This document shows, piece after piece, positions 1 to 7,089 of a stretch of DNA of 12,697 nt. Where the stretch lies: contig DICP01000112.1 of assembly GCA_002417685.1 (NCBI GenBank), positions 17,050 through 29,746 of the forward strand, written 5' to 3'. Positions within the stretch are counted from its first letter, which is position 1. Every line of letters begins with the position of its first letter. A program made the position numbers and the translations under genes. The DNA is from Candidatus Mesolinea sp. UBA5823. GTDB taxonomy: Bacteria; Chloroflexota; Anaerolineae; Anaerolineales; Anaerolineaceae. Below the pieces are notes generated by a model that saw nothing but the letters and a program-made list of their open reading frames with translations, was not told the DNA's origin and made no database searches.

Positions 1-1253
1 TTCTCCAGGCTGATATCGGTCAGGTAGCTAGCCATCGAGAAAGTTTCTCCAGGAGCAACCAACAACCCATGGTAAGCCTGAGAGGCTAAAATGATATTTT
101 GTACTCTGCCTGGGTCAGAGCCATAAAAATAGGAGGTTTCCGTGCTTACCAGCTCAGTAATGCCTAAGCTCTCAGCGGTGGCGTCATCCTTCACTAGCGG
201 ATCGACCGCGTCTAGCACCAAGGTAACCGTATGATTGCCTGCTCCCAGTGCCGTGTTGATCGCTTCCAAACTCGCAGGGATATTAAGGTCTTGCCCCACC
301 ACCATAGGCTGGAGCAGGTCTAACTGGCGGGTGTCATCATTGAAGATGAAACGTGCATTCACTGGCTCTGAATGCACCACGGGTGCTAAGCTGCTCAGGT
401 AATTGCTCATGGCTTGCTGGTTCACTGAAACCTGATACGCTGCCGAAGCACCATTGTCTTGGCGCTCGATAACAATCAACTTAGCCAGGTCCTCAGGCTC
501 AATACGCCAAGGACCAGCCGATTGATTACCCTCTGGCAAGCTAAGCACCAATGCCTCACTGAGGATCTGCTGGGCAAACTCGCCGGCTGCTGTTGCATCC
601 ATAATCTGCGGCTGCTGCTCCACCACAACCAAGGGTATAGCTCCTTCTCGCTGCTCATAAAGCAAGCCGTCAAGTGCCTTTAGGGTGGCGTCCAAGTCAA
701 CTTGGCGGCCAACCTGACCCGGCGTGATAACCACATCCGTGCCGTTAAGGCTAAGAGCCGCTTCCACCACAGGCGTATCGACCTGGCTGGCAAGTGCTTG
801 CAGGACGGCATAAGCTTGCCGTTGGTCATATTGCACAACAGGCGCTAAGTTTACGCCTTGCTGTGCGGCGGTCATCTGCACCGAAAGGTTTTCGCTTAGG
901 CTGTTTTGCCTGCCTACAGCAAAAGCTTGCCGTGCGCTTTGGGCTGTATCCAAACTAAAACCTAATTGTTGTGGGGTATAGAGCCAGCGATTATCACCAT
1001 AGATAAACAGGATTTTGCCCTGCTCTGGGTAGGTAAGCGCGTTTTCCAACTTTTCACGCGCTTCTTCCTCGGTCAGCCCAGAAAGGTCCACTCCTGCCAC
1101 GCTTACGCCAGGATAAATCGTCTCAGCATGCCGTGATTCAAATGCATAGACGTAACCTACGCCGCCGATGGCTGCCAAGAGCAGTCCAGTTACCACGATA
1201 AAAATAATTTGCGTGCCGAGATGAATTTTTGATGATCCGTTTTCTGTTTGCAT
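1..1253 (-). CDS. VanW-family membrane-anchored protein (partial, C-terminus off the left edge)
   Basis: An open frame runs from ATG at 1253 to the window edge without a stop, giving 417 complete codons. The start is set by a purine-rich AGAAGG just upstream. Residues 13-36 form a single membrane segment, so the rest should be extracytoplasmic. Residues 46-70 (YPGVSVAGVDLSGLTEEEA) match the start of the YoaR-type peptidoglycan-binding-like domain (PF12229 type), and a second related region probably lies around 220-350. From about residue 366 the VanW domain begins: ELVSTETSYF, then GSDPGRVQNI, then a PGETFS motif at 401-406. Family knowledge: these proteins are common in Gram-positive and Chloroflexota envelopes. 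The VanW name comes from a glycopeptide-resistance cluster and does not by itself imply resistance. The biochemical role is unknown; binding or remodelling of the cell wall is inferred. It is divergent from the LysM gene across a 213-base gap. Confidence 0.85.
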   Translation of the reverse strand, partial: MQTENGSSKIHLGTQIIFIVVTGLLLAAIGGVGYVYAFESRHAETIYPGVSVAGVDLSGLTEEEAREKLENALTYPEQGKILFIYGDNRWLYTPQQLGFSLDTAQSARQAFAVGRQNSLSENLSVQMTAAQQGVNLAPVVQYDQRQAYAVLQALASQVDTPVVEAALSLNGTDVVITPGQVGRQVDLDATLKALDGLLYEQREGAIPLVVVEQQPQIMDATAAGEFAQQILSEALVLSLPEGNQSAGPWRIEPEDLAKLIVIERQDNGASAAYQVSVNQQAMSNYLSSLAPVVHSEPVNARFIFNDDTRQLDLLQPMVVGQDLNIPASLEAINTALGAGNHTVTLVLDAVDPLVKDDATAESLGITELVSTETSYFYGSDPGRVQNIILASQAYHGLLVAPGETFSMASYLTDISLE

Positions 1254-1311
1254 TTCCTTCTTTTCTTACCCTGTGGGTTTAATTCCTTTTGGGTATCTTT
1301 GCCATTTAGCT

Positions 1312-1317
1312 ATTATA
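1312..1317 (-). promoter_or_regulatory. Putative -10 box of the VanW-family gene
   Basis: On the minus strand this reads TATAAT, a perfect -10 hexamer, about 58 bases upstream of the VanW-family start codon. No convincing -35 is present at 16-18 bases; the best is a weak ACTTCG. Inferred from sequence only. Confidence 0.4.
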
Positions 1318-1429
1318 GCGAGAACCGTCTCAGACGAAGTGTGTTCACGCTGAAGGTATAAGGTTACTTCATATATATAGACGGCATCATGCATGAAATG
1401 TTCCTGGGAGCTCTAAAGTTACGCAGCTG

Positions 1430-1438
1430 TGCTATACT
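1430..1438 (+). promoter_or_regulatory. Putative extended -10 promoter of the LysM gene
   Basis: TGC-TATACT is an extended -10 element (TGn plus a near-consensus hexamer). Transcription would start near 1445, about 20 bases before the ATG at 1467. This placement also argues against the upstream in-frame ATG at 1389 being the true start. Confidence 0.45.
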
Positions 1439-1466
1439 GCTTGAGCATAAAGTAAAGGCTTTCCAA

Positions 1467-2045
1467 ATGAAAAATCCTCAAACCAAGTTTGTGCTCCCTT
1501 TGTTGGCAGTGCTTATAGCGGTCATTTTATCTAGCAATTTCTACTTACTGCCTGCATGGGCACGGGCTGCTGGGCAGGAGCAACAGCCTAGCCCAACAAC
1601 AGGCAGAAACCCTTTTGGACTAACGCTTTCTACCCCAGCCCCAGATGGCAGCATTTCTCACACCGTCCAAGAAGGGGAGTTTCTAATCACCATTGCGGAG
1701 GCGTACGGTATCACCTTAGATGAGCTGCTAGCGCTCAATGCGCTCACCGCCGAAAGTGTCATTCAGCCCGGTCAGGTGCTGGTTATTCGGCAAGCCACGT
1801 CCCCGCAACCTGCACTGACCAGCGGTACAGTACAGGTTCCAACAGCGACGCTGCGCCCTACGCTTACGCCTTTGCCCACCCTGACGCCTTTCATCACAGC
1901 TACTCCAACCGTCACGCCTACGCCAGGACCAGGCATTTTCGAGCGCATTTTTACAGGTCCAACGCGTTACGTCGGCTTCGGTTTGGTAGCATTAGTGTTG
2001 GCAGGGGTGATTTTATTGGTTATCAGCGCCCGCCGCATGCATTAG
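1467..2045 (+). CDS. LysM-domain envelope protein with N- and C-terminal membrane segments
   Basis: The product has 192 residues from the ATG at 1467. The frame is open back to 1389, but 1467 is preferred: it follows a TAAAGG ribosome site (8-base spacing), lies just downstream of an extended -10, and begins with a classic signal (MKNPQTKF, then a hydrophobic run to about residue 29, with a possible cleavage site near AWARA-AG). A single LysM domain occupies about residues 65-107 (HTVQEGEFL...ITLDELLALN...IQPGQVLVI). A Thr/Pro-rich linker follows (about 122-156), then a second hydrophobic segment (168-187) ending in basic ARRMH. LysM binds GlcNAc-containing polymers, usually peptidoglycan. 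The layout suggests an exported protein tethered by its C-terminus, or one carrying a C-terminal sorting-type signal. The stop overlaps the convergent GIY-YIG gene by 4 bases. The exact role is unknown. Confidence 0.85.
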   Translation: MKNPQTKFVLPLLAVLIAVILSSNFYLLPAWARAAGQEQQPSPTTGRNPFGLTLSTPAPDGSISHTVQEGEFLITIAEAYGITLDELLALNALTAESVIQPGQVLVIRQATSPQPALTSGTVQVPTATLRPTLTPLPTLTPFITATPTVTPTPGPGIFERIFTGPTRYVGFGLVALVLAGVILLVISARRMH

Positions 2046-2332
2046 GTTTCTGCAACGTCGATGGCGAACTGATCAACTAAGTTTTGTTCTGCTTGGGCGA
2101 TTAGGTTGGTTTTGCCCGTGTGCTTCATCTTCTTGATTTCCGCCTCACGCTTGAGCGCCGCTTTCCGGTCTGGAACAGCCTCCACATAAACCAAACGCAC
2201 CGGTCCATATAAACGCGTGTAACGCGCGCCTTTGCCGGCGTTATGCTGCTTTAAGCGCCTGGCAGGGTCAACTGTCCAGCCGGTGTAGTAGGCACCATTA
2301 GCGCATTCCACTAAGTAACAATAATAGTTCAT
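2042..2332 (-). CDS. GIY-YIG nuclease-superfamily protein (YhbQ/UPF0213-like)
   Basis: The 96-residue protein consists almost entirely of a GIY-YIG fold. The two short signature strands are YCY (4-6) and YTG (16-18). They are followed by the family-typical ARRLKQHNAGKGARYTR (24-40) and the helix ALKREAEIKKM (59-69), which supplies the expected catalytic Glu. Proteins of this single-domain type (YhbQ/UPF0213, related to the UvrC N-terminal domain) are small predicted endonucleases whose biological role is poorly known. The gene lies 9 bases downstream of the site-2 protease gene on the same strand, so the two are probably co-transcribed; a functional link is not evident. Its TAA stop overlaps the TAG of the convergent LysM gene. 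The ribosome site is weak (GCGAG), consistent with translation following the upstream gene. Confidence 0.9.
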   Translation of the reverse strand: MNYYCYLVECANGAYYTGWTVDPARRLKQHNAGKGARYTRLYGPVRLVYVEAVPDRKAALKREAEIKKMKHTGKTNLIAQAEQNLVDQFAIDVAET

Positions 2333-2341
2333 TGCTCGCTG

Positions 2342-2989
2342 TCAAATACCTATCAGAAAGCGGGTGATGTTCAACACCGGGATACCAATCAAGTTCGTGA
2401 ACAGATCAAAGCCTAATAAAGGCGTGATGTAAATCAACGCCAGGAGGATAAAGATGCCATACGGTCGAATGCTAGCCAGAGCTGGCTGCGCACTCTCTGG
2501 CAACAAATACTCGAGCACTTTTTCGCCGTCTAAGGGAGCAAAAGGAAGCAAATTAAAGAGCCATAGCGTGAGGTTGAGGAAAATAAACTCTACTAAAAAC
2601 TGCCCGAGCGTGGGGAAAATATTCGTGGTGCTGCTGAGGAAAGGAGAAACCCCAAAGAAGCGTAAAGGAATGGCACCAACCAAAGCCAGAAAAAAGTTAG
2701 AAAATGGCCCTGCTAAGGAAACAACCATTACGCCAGCCTTGCTTTTACGGCGGATGACTTCGGGGTTTATCGGAACAGGCTTAGCCCAACCGAAGCCGAA
2801 CAGAATAAGCATCAGCGTGCCAATTGGATCAAGGTGGCTAAGCGGGTTGAGGGTGAGCCTGCCTGCCAAACGCGGAGTGTCATCCCCATAAAGCTCAGCG
2901 ACGCGGCCGTGTGCATATTCGTGGGCTGTAAAAGCAATCAGCAGGGTTAGGATGCGGGAAATAAGGACTGATGAACTAAGGTCGAGCAT
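2342..2989 (-). CDS. Site-2 protease family (M50) intramembrane zinc metalloprotease
   Basis: The 215-residue protein has several hydrophobic segments (about 8-22, 55-68, 88-112, 130-150, 176-192). The zinc-binding HExxH is HEYAH at 23-27 inside the first membrane segment. The third zinc ligand motif is NLLPFAPLDG (146-155), with Asp154 in the usual place. AKPVPINP (69-76) and the SLAGPFSN turn (91-98) are also typical of short M50 proteins. Family knowledge: site-2 proteases cut membrane-spanning segments of regulators such as anti-sigma factors. This small version lacks PDZ or CBS domains, so no substrate can be named. The start at 2989 is supported by AGGTGAG just upstream (2993-2999). It is probably the first gene of a two-gene unit with the GIY-YIG gene, and divergent from the DUF951 gene. 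Confidence 0.92.
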   Translation of the reverse strand: MLDLSSSVLISRILTLLIAFTAHEYAHGRVAELYGDDTPRLAGRLTLNPLSHLDPIGTLMLILFGFGWAKPVPINPEVIRRKSKAGVMVVSLAGPFSNFFLALVGAIPLRFFGVSPFLSSTTNIFPTLGQFLVEFIFLNLTLWLFNLLPFAPLDGEKVLEYLLPESAQPALASIRPYGIFILLALIYITPLLGFDLFTNLIGIPVLNITRFLIGI

Positions 2990-3051
2990 GCTCTCACCTG
3001 GTAGGGATTATAACATGGGCAAAAACCGCACTTTGACTCCAGTGCAAAAGG

Positions 3052-3057
3052 TATAAT
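3052..3057 (+). promoter_or_regulatory. -10 box giving a probably leaderless DUF951 transcript
   Basis: A perfect TATAAT ends 6 bases before the ATG at 3064, so transcription is expected to begin at or next to the start codon. A TTGACT at 3033-3038 looks like a -35, but the spacer is only 13 bases, so it may not be used. No well-spaced ribosome site precedes the ATG. The leaderless call is inference. Confidence 0.5.
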
Positions 3058-3063
3058 GGCGTT

Positions 3064-3285
3064 ATGCTGCCAGAAATAAACCTTGGGGATCATGTCCGCC
3101 TGCGTAAAGCTCACCCCTGCGGCGGGTATGAGTGGGAAATCGTGCGCTTAGGAGCGGATATAGGCTTGGTGTGCCTCACTTGCGGGCATCGCGTCTTGCT
3201 CACCCGCCGGGAGTTAGCCCGCCGCATGAAGACTTACCTTCCAAAAGCTCAACCACCGGAAACCCCCGTCACTAAGAACAGCTGA
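3064..3285 (+). CDS. DUF951 family protein
   Basis: The 73-residue protein matches the DUF951 family along most of its length: GDHVRLRKAHPCGGYEWEI (8-26), then RLGADIG (28-34) and CLTCGHRVLLTRRELARR (37-54). The family has no established function. It is usually 60-70 residues, often beside housekeeping genes, and the conserved HPCG and CxxCGH elements (Cys19, Cys37, Cys40, His42) suggest a small metal-binding or nucleic-acid-binding fold; this last point is inference. The basic C-terminal half (TRRELARRMK) fits nucleic-acid contact. The gene is a stand-alone unit between the divergent M50 gene and tsaE, with a -10 box so close to the ATG that translation is probably leaderless. Confidence 0.88.
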   Translation: MLPEINLGDHVRLRKAHPCGGYEWEIVRLGADIGLVCLTCGHRVLLTRRELARRMKTYLPKAQPPETPVTKNS

Positions 3286-3341
3286 ACGCGAATAGCGGTT
3301 AACTTCAACCTACCAGTTCACTAACCTGCTCCTTGCTGATG

Positions 3342-3347
3342 TATAAT
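3342..3347 (+). promoter_or_regulatory. Putative -10 box of the tsaE-tsaB-rimI run
   Basis: A perfect TATAAT lies 27 bases upstream of the tsaE ATG. No clear -35 stands at the usual spacing; TTCACT at 3317-3322 is 19 bases away. Likely the promoter of the tsaE-led operon, by position. Confidence 0.45.
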
Positions 3348-3374
3348 CAAATCACATTAATCTAAGCGAAGAAT

Positions 3375-3875
3375 ATGCCAATTTTGAGCCAAAACACCTT
3401 TGAATTTTTCTCGCACAGCCCCGAACAGACCCGTCGCGTGGGCATCCGTTTAGGCAGCCTGCTCAAACCTGGGCATATCATCTGCTTAGAAGGCGACTTA
3501 GGCTCGGGCAAAACCACATTGGTGCAAGGCATTGCGCAAGGTTGGGGTTCAGCTGACCGTGTCTCCAGCCCGACTTTTGTCATCATGAATGATTACCGCC
3601 ACCCTAACGGGCAGCATTTATACCACGCCGATGCCTACCGGCTTTCCGATTCCCCTGAGGACGTGGCGATATTGGATTTGCCCAACCTGCTCGTCAATGG
3701 CATCTTGGTTTTGGAATGGGCAGAGCGCATCAAATCCAACCTGCCAGAAGAGAATTTATGGATTCAAATGCGTTGGATTGCCGAAGAACGCCGGAATCTC
3801 ACCATCATTCCACAAGGCGAGACTTACCAAGAATTAGCTAAAAAACTGGAAATATTAGTCTTTGGAGCCTTTTGA
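3375..3875 (+). CDS. tsaE: tRNA threonylcarbamoyladenosine biosynthesis ATPase TsaE
   Basis: TsaE is the ATPase that works with TsaB and TsaD to make t6A at position 37 of ANN-decoding tRNAs, in the cytoplasm. The 166-residue length is normal. The P-loop is GDLGSGKTT (40-48), followed by the family motifs SPTF (65-68), HADAYRL (84-90) and LEWAERI (113-119). The stop TGA shares one base with the ATG of tsaB (TGATG), so the two are translationally coupled. The gene heads a run tsaE-tsaB-rimI, a very common bacterial arrangement; tsaD is not in the window. The ATG at 3375 follows a GCGAAGAAT stretch with only a weak ribosome site and a perfect -10 box at 3342. Confidence 0.96.
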   Translation: MPILSQNTFEFFSHSPEQTRRVGIRLGSLLKPGHIICLEGDLGSGKTTLVQGIAQGWGSADRVSSPTFVIMNDYRHPNGQHLYHADAYRLSDSPEDVAILDLPNLLVNGILVLEWAERIKSNLPEENLWIQMRWIAEERRNLTIIPQGETYQELAKKLEILVFGAF

Positions 3876-4546
3876 TGCTTTTGGCAATTGACACTTCCAC
3901 CAATTGGATTGGGTTAGCCCTTTTTGACGGGGCACAAATCCTGAGTGAACAAACTTGGCGCAGCCAAAGCTACCACACCACCGAGCTTGTTCCGGCAATT
4001 GAAGAAATGCTCACCCGAACACAAGTCCGTCGGACAGATTTGAGCGGTTTAGGTATTGCCCTTGGACCAGGCTCTTTTACCGGATTGCGCATTGGCATGA
4101 GTGTGTGCAAAGGCTTAGCCTTAGCCTTAGATATCCCCGTGGCTGGTTTTCCTTCGCTGGATATCTTAGCTGCGGGGCAGCCTCTTCTACGCCGCCCGAT
4201 GATTGCTCTCCTCCAAGTTGGGCGCGGGCGTTTTGCTTGGGCGCGTTATATCAACCAAGATAAACAGTGGGTGCAGGAAGGCTCCGTGCAGGTCTCCAGC
4301 CCAAGCGAGATCGCTGCGACGATTAAGTCCCCAGTTTACATTTGTGGTGAAATGGGTATAGAAGAACGCCGCATTCTTGGGCGCAAATGGATAACCGCAC
4401 GTCTATGCAGCGCAGCGCAAGGCTTGCGCCGACCGGCAGTGCTCGCCGAGATGGCTTGGCAGCGCCTGCAAGCCGGCAATGCAGATGATGTAGTGACCCT
4501 TTCACCTATTTACGTGCATACCCTTAGCAACGTCCCCGATTTATGA
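3875..4546 (+). CDS. tsaB: tRNA threonylcarbamoyladenosine biosynthesis protein TsaB
   Basis: TsaB is the inactive ASKHA-fold partner that dimerises with TsaD and recruits TsaE in t6A synthesis. The product has 223 residues, a normal length. It starts MLLAIDTSTNWIGLAL, the phosphate-1 strand of the fold, and carries the family signature GPGSFTGLRIG at 64-74. The C-terminus has SPIYVH, corresponding to the usual P-x-Y ending. The frame is open one codon earlier with a TTG at 3872. The ATG at 3875 is preferred because GGAG (3864-3867) is spaced 7 bases from it and because it gives the TGATG coupling with tsaE. The end overlaps rimI by 4 bases (ATGA). Confidence 0.95.
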   Translation: MLLAIDTSTNWIGLALFDGAQILSEQTWRSQSYHTTELVPAIEEMLTRTQVRRTDLSGLGIALGPGSFTGLRIGMSVCKGLALALDIPVAGFPSLDILAAGQPLLRRPMIALLQVGRGRFAWARYINQDKQWVQEGSVQVSSPSEIAATIKSPVYICGEMGIEERRILGRKWITARLCSAAQGLRRPAVLAEMAWQRLQAGNADDVVTLSPIYVHTLSNVPDL

Positions 4547-5052
4547 GCTCAAAAGCTCCTCAGGTGCATTTGCGCCGCATGACCTTAGCTGATTTGCCCC
4601 AGGTGGAGGCGCTTGATCGCGCATGCTTCCGCACCCCCTGGCCGGAAGACTCATTTCGCTATGAGCTGCGGCCCGATTCAACCAGCATCTGCTTGGTGGC
4701 GGAATTGAACGAAGCAGGATCTGAGCCACAAATCGTTGGTATGGTGGTGGTCTGGATAATTGCCGATATGGCTGAGGTCGCCGCATTAGCTGTCGCACCT
4801 CAAAAGCGTGGCAGGGGCGTTGGGCGGCGGTTGTTAGCTTCAGCTCTACAGCTGGCATGGGAAGCAGGCGCGCGCAAATCAATCCTGGAGGTGCGCGTCA
4901 GCAATACGGCAGCACTGCATTTATATTATGGATTGGGCTATCAACCTGTCGGCATGCGCCCTGGCTATTACGAGGATACACATGAAGACGCCCTGCTGCT
5001 TACCCTTGACCCGCTTGATCCCTTAGCCCTGCAAGCTTTGGAAAAGTCTTAA
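4543..5052 (+). CDS. rimI: Ribosomal protein S18-alanine N-acetyltransferase RimI-type GNAT
   Basis: A 169-residue GNAT acetyltransferase. The acetyl-CoA-binding segment is AVAPQKRGRGVGRRLL (83-98). It is followed by the RimI-specific LEVRVSNTAALHLYYGLGY (115-133) and the C-terminal YYEDTHEDALLLTL (142-155), where Glu and Tyr residues take part in catalysis in characterised RimI proteins. The N-terminal DLPQVEALDRACFRTPWPE (17-35) is also typical. Family function: N-terminal acetylation of ribosomal protein S18 and, in many bacteria, a wider range of proteins. Its place directly after tsaB, overlapping by ATGA, is the standard context and supports RimI over other GNATs. The C-terminus extends about 15 residues beyond the usual end with a Leu/Asp-rich tail. 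Confidence 0.92.
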   Translation: MSSKAPQVHLRRMTLADLPQVEALDRACFRTPWPEDSFRYELRPDSTSICLVAELNEAGSEPQIVGMVVVWIIADMAEVAALAVAPQKRGRGVGRRLLASALQLAWEAGARKSILEVRVSNTAALHLYYGLGYQPVGMRPGYYEDTHEDALLLTLDPLDPLALQALEKS

Positions 5053-5103
5053 TTACAACCAAAAGTCCATTATATGGGGTAAAATTGCAACCCGGAGAGT
5101 TTT

Positions 5104-5745
5104 ATGGATGCTGAAGACACCTTATTGGCGATTCGCCATCAGATTGAGCAATGCCAAGCCTGCCCCCTGGCTGCTGGGAGGCTAAACGTAGTACCCGGTG
5201 AGGGCCCAGCTAACAGCCAAATCATGTTCATTGGCGAAGGACCTGGCTACAATGAAGACCAGCAAGGAAAACCTTTTGTTGGTCAAGCTGGCAAATTCTT
5301 AGATGAGCTGCTCGGCTATGCCGGGCTCAAGCGCTCCGAGGTATTCATCACTAATGTGGTTAAGTGCCGCCCGCCAGAAAACCGTGACCCCCAACCCGAA
5401 GAGCTGGCGGCTTGCCGGCAGTACTTAGATGCCCAAATCGCCGCCATTAATCCGCGCATCATTGTCACCCTCGGGCGTTTTTCGATGGCACGCTTTATCG
5501 AAGATGGCAAGATCAGCCGCATTCACGGTTACCCCCATAAAGTTGAAAGCCGCATTGTGGTCACCATGTATCATCCTGCAGCAGCGCTGCACCAACCCGC
5601 ATTGAAAGATGCCCTCATTCAAGATTTTTCCCGCTTGCGGGATATCATGAACCAACCCACGCCCAGCCTTCTGGAGCAAAACTATACCGAGAGCACAGAA
5701 TCTCCCACCAAAGAAAACCCTCCGGAACAATTGAGCCTTTTTTAA
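5104..5745 (+). CDS. udg: Type 4 uracil-DNA glycosylase with C-terminal clamp-binding-like motif
   Basis: A 213-residue family 4 uracil-DNA glycosylase, which removes uracil from DNA to start base excision repair. Four cysteines stand at the expected 4Fe-4S positions: C17 and C20 (CQAC), C88 (VVKCRPP) and C104 (LAACRQ). Motif A is GEGPGYNED (44-52), with GKPFVGQAG at 55-63; the uracil-binding Asn is N84 (ITNVVKC); motif B is YHPAAALHQP (156-165). After the catalytic domain (to about residue 183) comes a polar, probably disordered tail ending EQLSLF at 208-213. QLSLF fits the bacterial sliding-clamp pentapeptide QL(S/D)LF. A GGAGAG ribosome site (5094-5099) fixes the start. It follows rimI by 51 bases and precedes the dehydrogenase by 30 bases, so it may share their transcript. 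Confidence 0.95.
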   Translation: MDAEDTLLAIRHQIEQCQACPLAAGRLNVVPGEGPANSQIMFIGEGPGYNEDQQGKPFVGQAGKFLDELLGYAGLKRSEVFITNVVKCRPPENRDPQPEELAACRQYLDAQIAAINPRIIVTLGRFSMARFIEDGKISRIHGYPHKVESRIVVTMYHPAAALHQPALKDALIQDFSRLRDIMNQPTPSLLEQNYTESTESPTKENPPEQLSLF

Positions 5746-5775
5746 AGTCAATATAAGAAGAACATCAGGTGAAAC

Positions 5776-7089
5776 ATGGTAAAAGACGATTTATTGGACC
5801 TGATCCACAAGAAAAGAGCCAATATTGGCGTTCTCGGATTAGGTTATGTTGGCCTTCCTTTGGCAGTAACCTTCGCCAACGCCGGCTTTAACGTCACCGG
5901 CATCGACCCCAACCGTGAAAAAGTTGAGATGATCAACCGGGGCGAGAGCTATATTCAGGATGTGCCCAACGCGCAGCTACGCAAGCACCTCGAACGCGGT
6001 TTGCTGCGTGCGACTAACGATTACGACGTTCTCAAGGAAATCGATGCTGTTTCGATCTGTGTGCCCACACCCTTGCGTAAAACGCGCGATCCAGATATGT
6101 CCTTCATAGTGGACGCGAGCAACACTTTAGCCCCTTATTTGCATCGCGGTATGATTATCGTGCTTGAATCGAGCACCTACCCAGGCACCACCCGCGAACT
6201 GGTGCTGTCTACCCTTACCAAGAACTCAGACCTCAAGGTCGGTGAGGATTTCTTTTTAGCATTTTCGCCGGAACGCGTGGACCCTGGCCGCACGGACTGG
6301 ACCACCTACAACACCCCCAAAGTGATAGGCGGCATCACGCCTAACTGTACCGAGGTTGGCACCGCTTGGTATAGCATGGCGCTGGAAACCGTGGTTCCCG
6401 TCTCCACCAGCGAAGTGGCGGAGATGACCAAGCTGCTGGAGAATACCTTCCGCATGGTCAACATTTCCATGGTCAATGAGCTGGCGCAGATGTGCGACAG
6501 ACTTGGCATTGACGTCTGGGAAGTGGTTGATGCCGCTGCCACTAAGCCCTTTGGCTTTATGAAATTTACTCCCGGGCCCGGCATGGGCGGGCACTGTATC
6601 CCCGTGGATCCGCTGTACCTCTCCTGGAAGATGAAGACTATCAACTACACTGCGCGCTTCATCGAGTTAGCCTCGGAAATTGACTCTAACATGCCCCGCT
6701 ACGTGGTGGGCAAGATTCAGGATGCGCTCAACCGATACAAAAAGCCTCTCAATGGCAGCAAAGTGTTGATCCTGGGCGTGGCTTATAAACCTAATATCAG
6801 TGACATTCGCGAATCCCCGGCGTTCGATATTATTCACCTTCTGCAGGAGAAAGGCGCTGAGGTTTCTTACTACGATCCTTACGTGCCAGAATTGAATCAT
6901 GAATTTTTCCACCTCTTTTCAGAGAAAGACCTAGCCAGTGCGGTGGAAAAAGCGGATTGTGTGGCAATCATCACTAACCACAGCAAGGTCGATTACGCTA
7001 TGGTGCACGAGAAAGCTGCGTTGATTTTTGACGCCCGCAATGCCCTCAAAGACATTGCCAAAAAGAGCTCGAAGGTTGTAAAGCTCTGA
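5776..7089 (+). CDS. wbpA: UDP-N-acetylhexosamine 6-dehydrogenase-like (WbpA-type nucleotide sugar dehydrogenase)
   Basis: A 437-residue NAD-dependent four-electron dehydrogenase that oxidises C6 of a UDP-sugar to a carboxylate. The NAD-binding motif is GLGYVGLPLA (21-30). The catalytic cysteine is C274 in PGPGMGGHCIPVDPLYL (266-282). FSPERVDPG (163-171) and the C-terminal YKPNISDIRESPA (337-349) are conserved. GGHCIPVDP and SPERxDPG point to the UDP-GlcNAc/UDP-ManNAc branch (WbpA/WbpO) rather than UDP-glucose dehydrogenase, which has GGSCFPKD; this is family knowledge. The exact substrate cannot be settled from sequence. AGGTGA (5767-5772) sets the start. The TGA shares a base with the next gene's ATG (TGATG), so dehydrogenase and epimerase are coupled. 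Likely role: acidic amino sugar for surface polysaccharide. Confidence 0.92.
   Translation: MVKDDLLDLIHKKRANIGVLGLGYVGLPLAVTFANAGFNVTGIDPNREKVEMINRGESYIQDVPNAQLRKHLERGLLRATNDYDVLKEIDAVSICVPTPLRKTRDPDMSFIVDASNTLAPYLHRGMIIVLESSTYPGTTRELVLSTLTKNSDLKVGEDFFLAFSPERVDPGRTDWTTYNTPKVIGGITPNCTEVGTAWYSMALETVVPVSTSEVAEMTKLLENTFRMVNISMVNELAQMCDRLGIDVWEVVDAAATKPFGFMKFTPGPGMGGHCIPVDPLYLSWKMKTINYTARFIELASEIDSNMPRYVVGKIQDALNRYKKPLNGSKVLILGVAYKPNISDIRESPAFDIIHLLQEKGAEVSYYDPYVPELNHEFFHLFSEKDLASAVEKADCVAIITNHSKVDYAMVHEKAALIFDARNALKDIAKKSSKVVKL

Noticed and set aside
459..683. Open frames on both strands around 459-683
   Set aside because: Both lie out of frame inside the VanW-family gene and show no domain; the long minus-strand frame explains the region.
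1..1253. Vancomycin-resistance determinant because of the VanW match
   Set aside because: VanW-domain proteins are widespread and not shown to confer resistance; no vanHAX-type genes are nearby.
1389..1466. Longer N-terminus of the LysM protein
   Set aside because: The added 26 residues precede the signal peptide, have no ribosome site, and would start upstream of the extended -10 element.
2454..2891. 145-residue plus-strand frame opposite the site-2 protease
   Set aside because: Antisense shadow of a clear M50 gene, with no recognisable domain.
3033..3057. TTGACT plus TATAAT as a full consensus promoter
   Set aside because: The spacer is only 13 bases, too short for normal sigma-70 recognition; only the -10 is retained.
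3287..3304. Possible terminator hairpin after the DUF951 gene
   Set aside because: Only three to five pairs with a bulge form and no T-run follows.
4541..4882. Minus-strand frame opposite rimI
   Set aside because: Low-complexity Pro/Arg-rich antisense frame; rimI on the plus strand has full family motifs.
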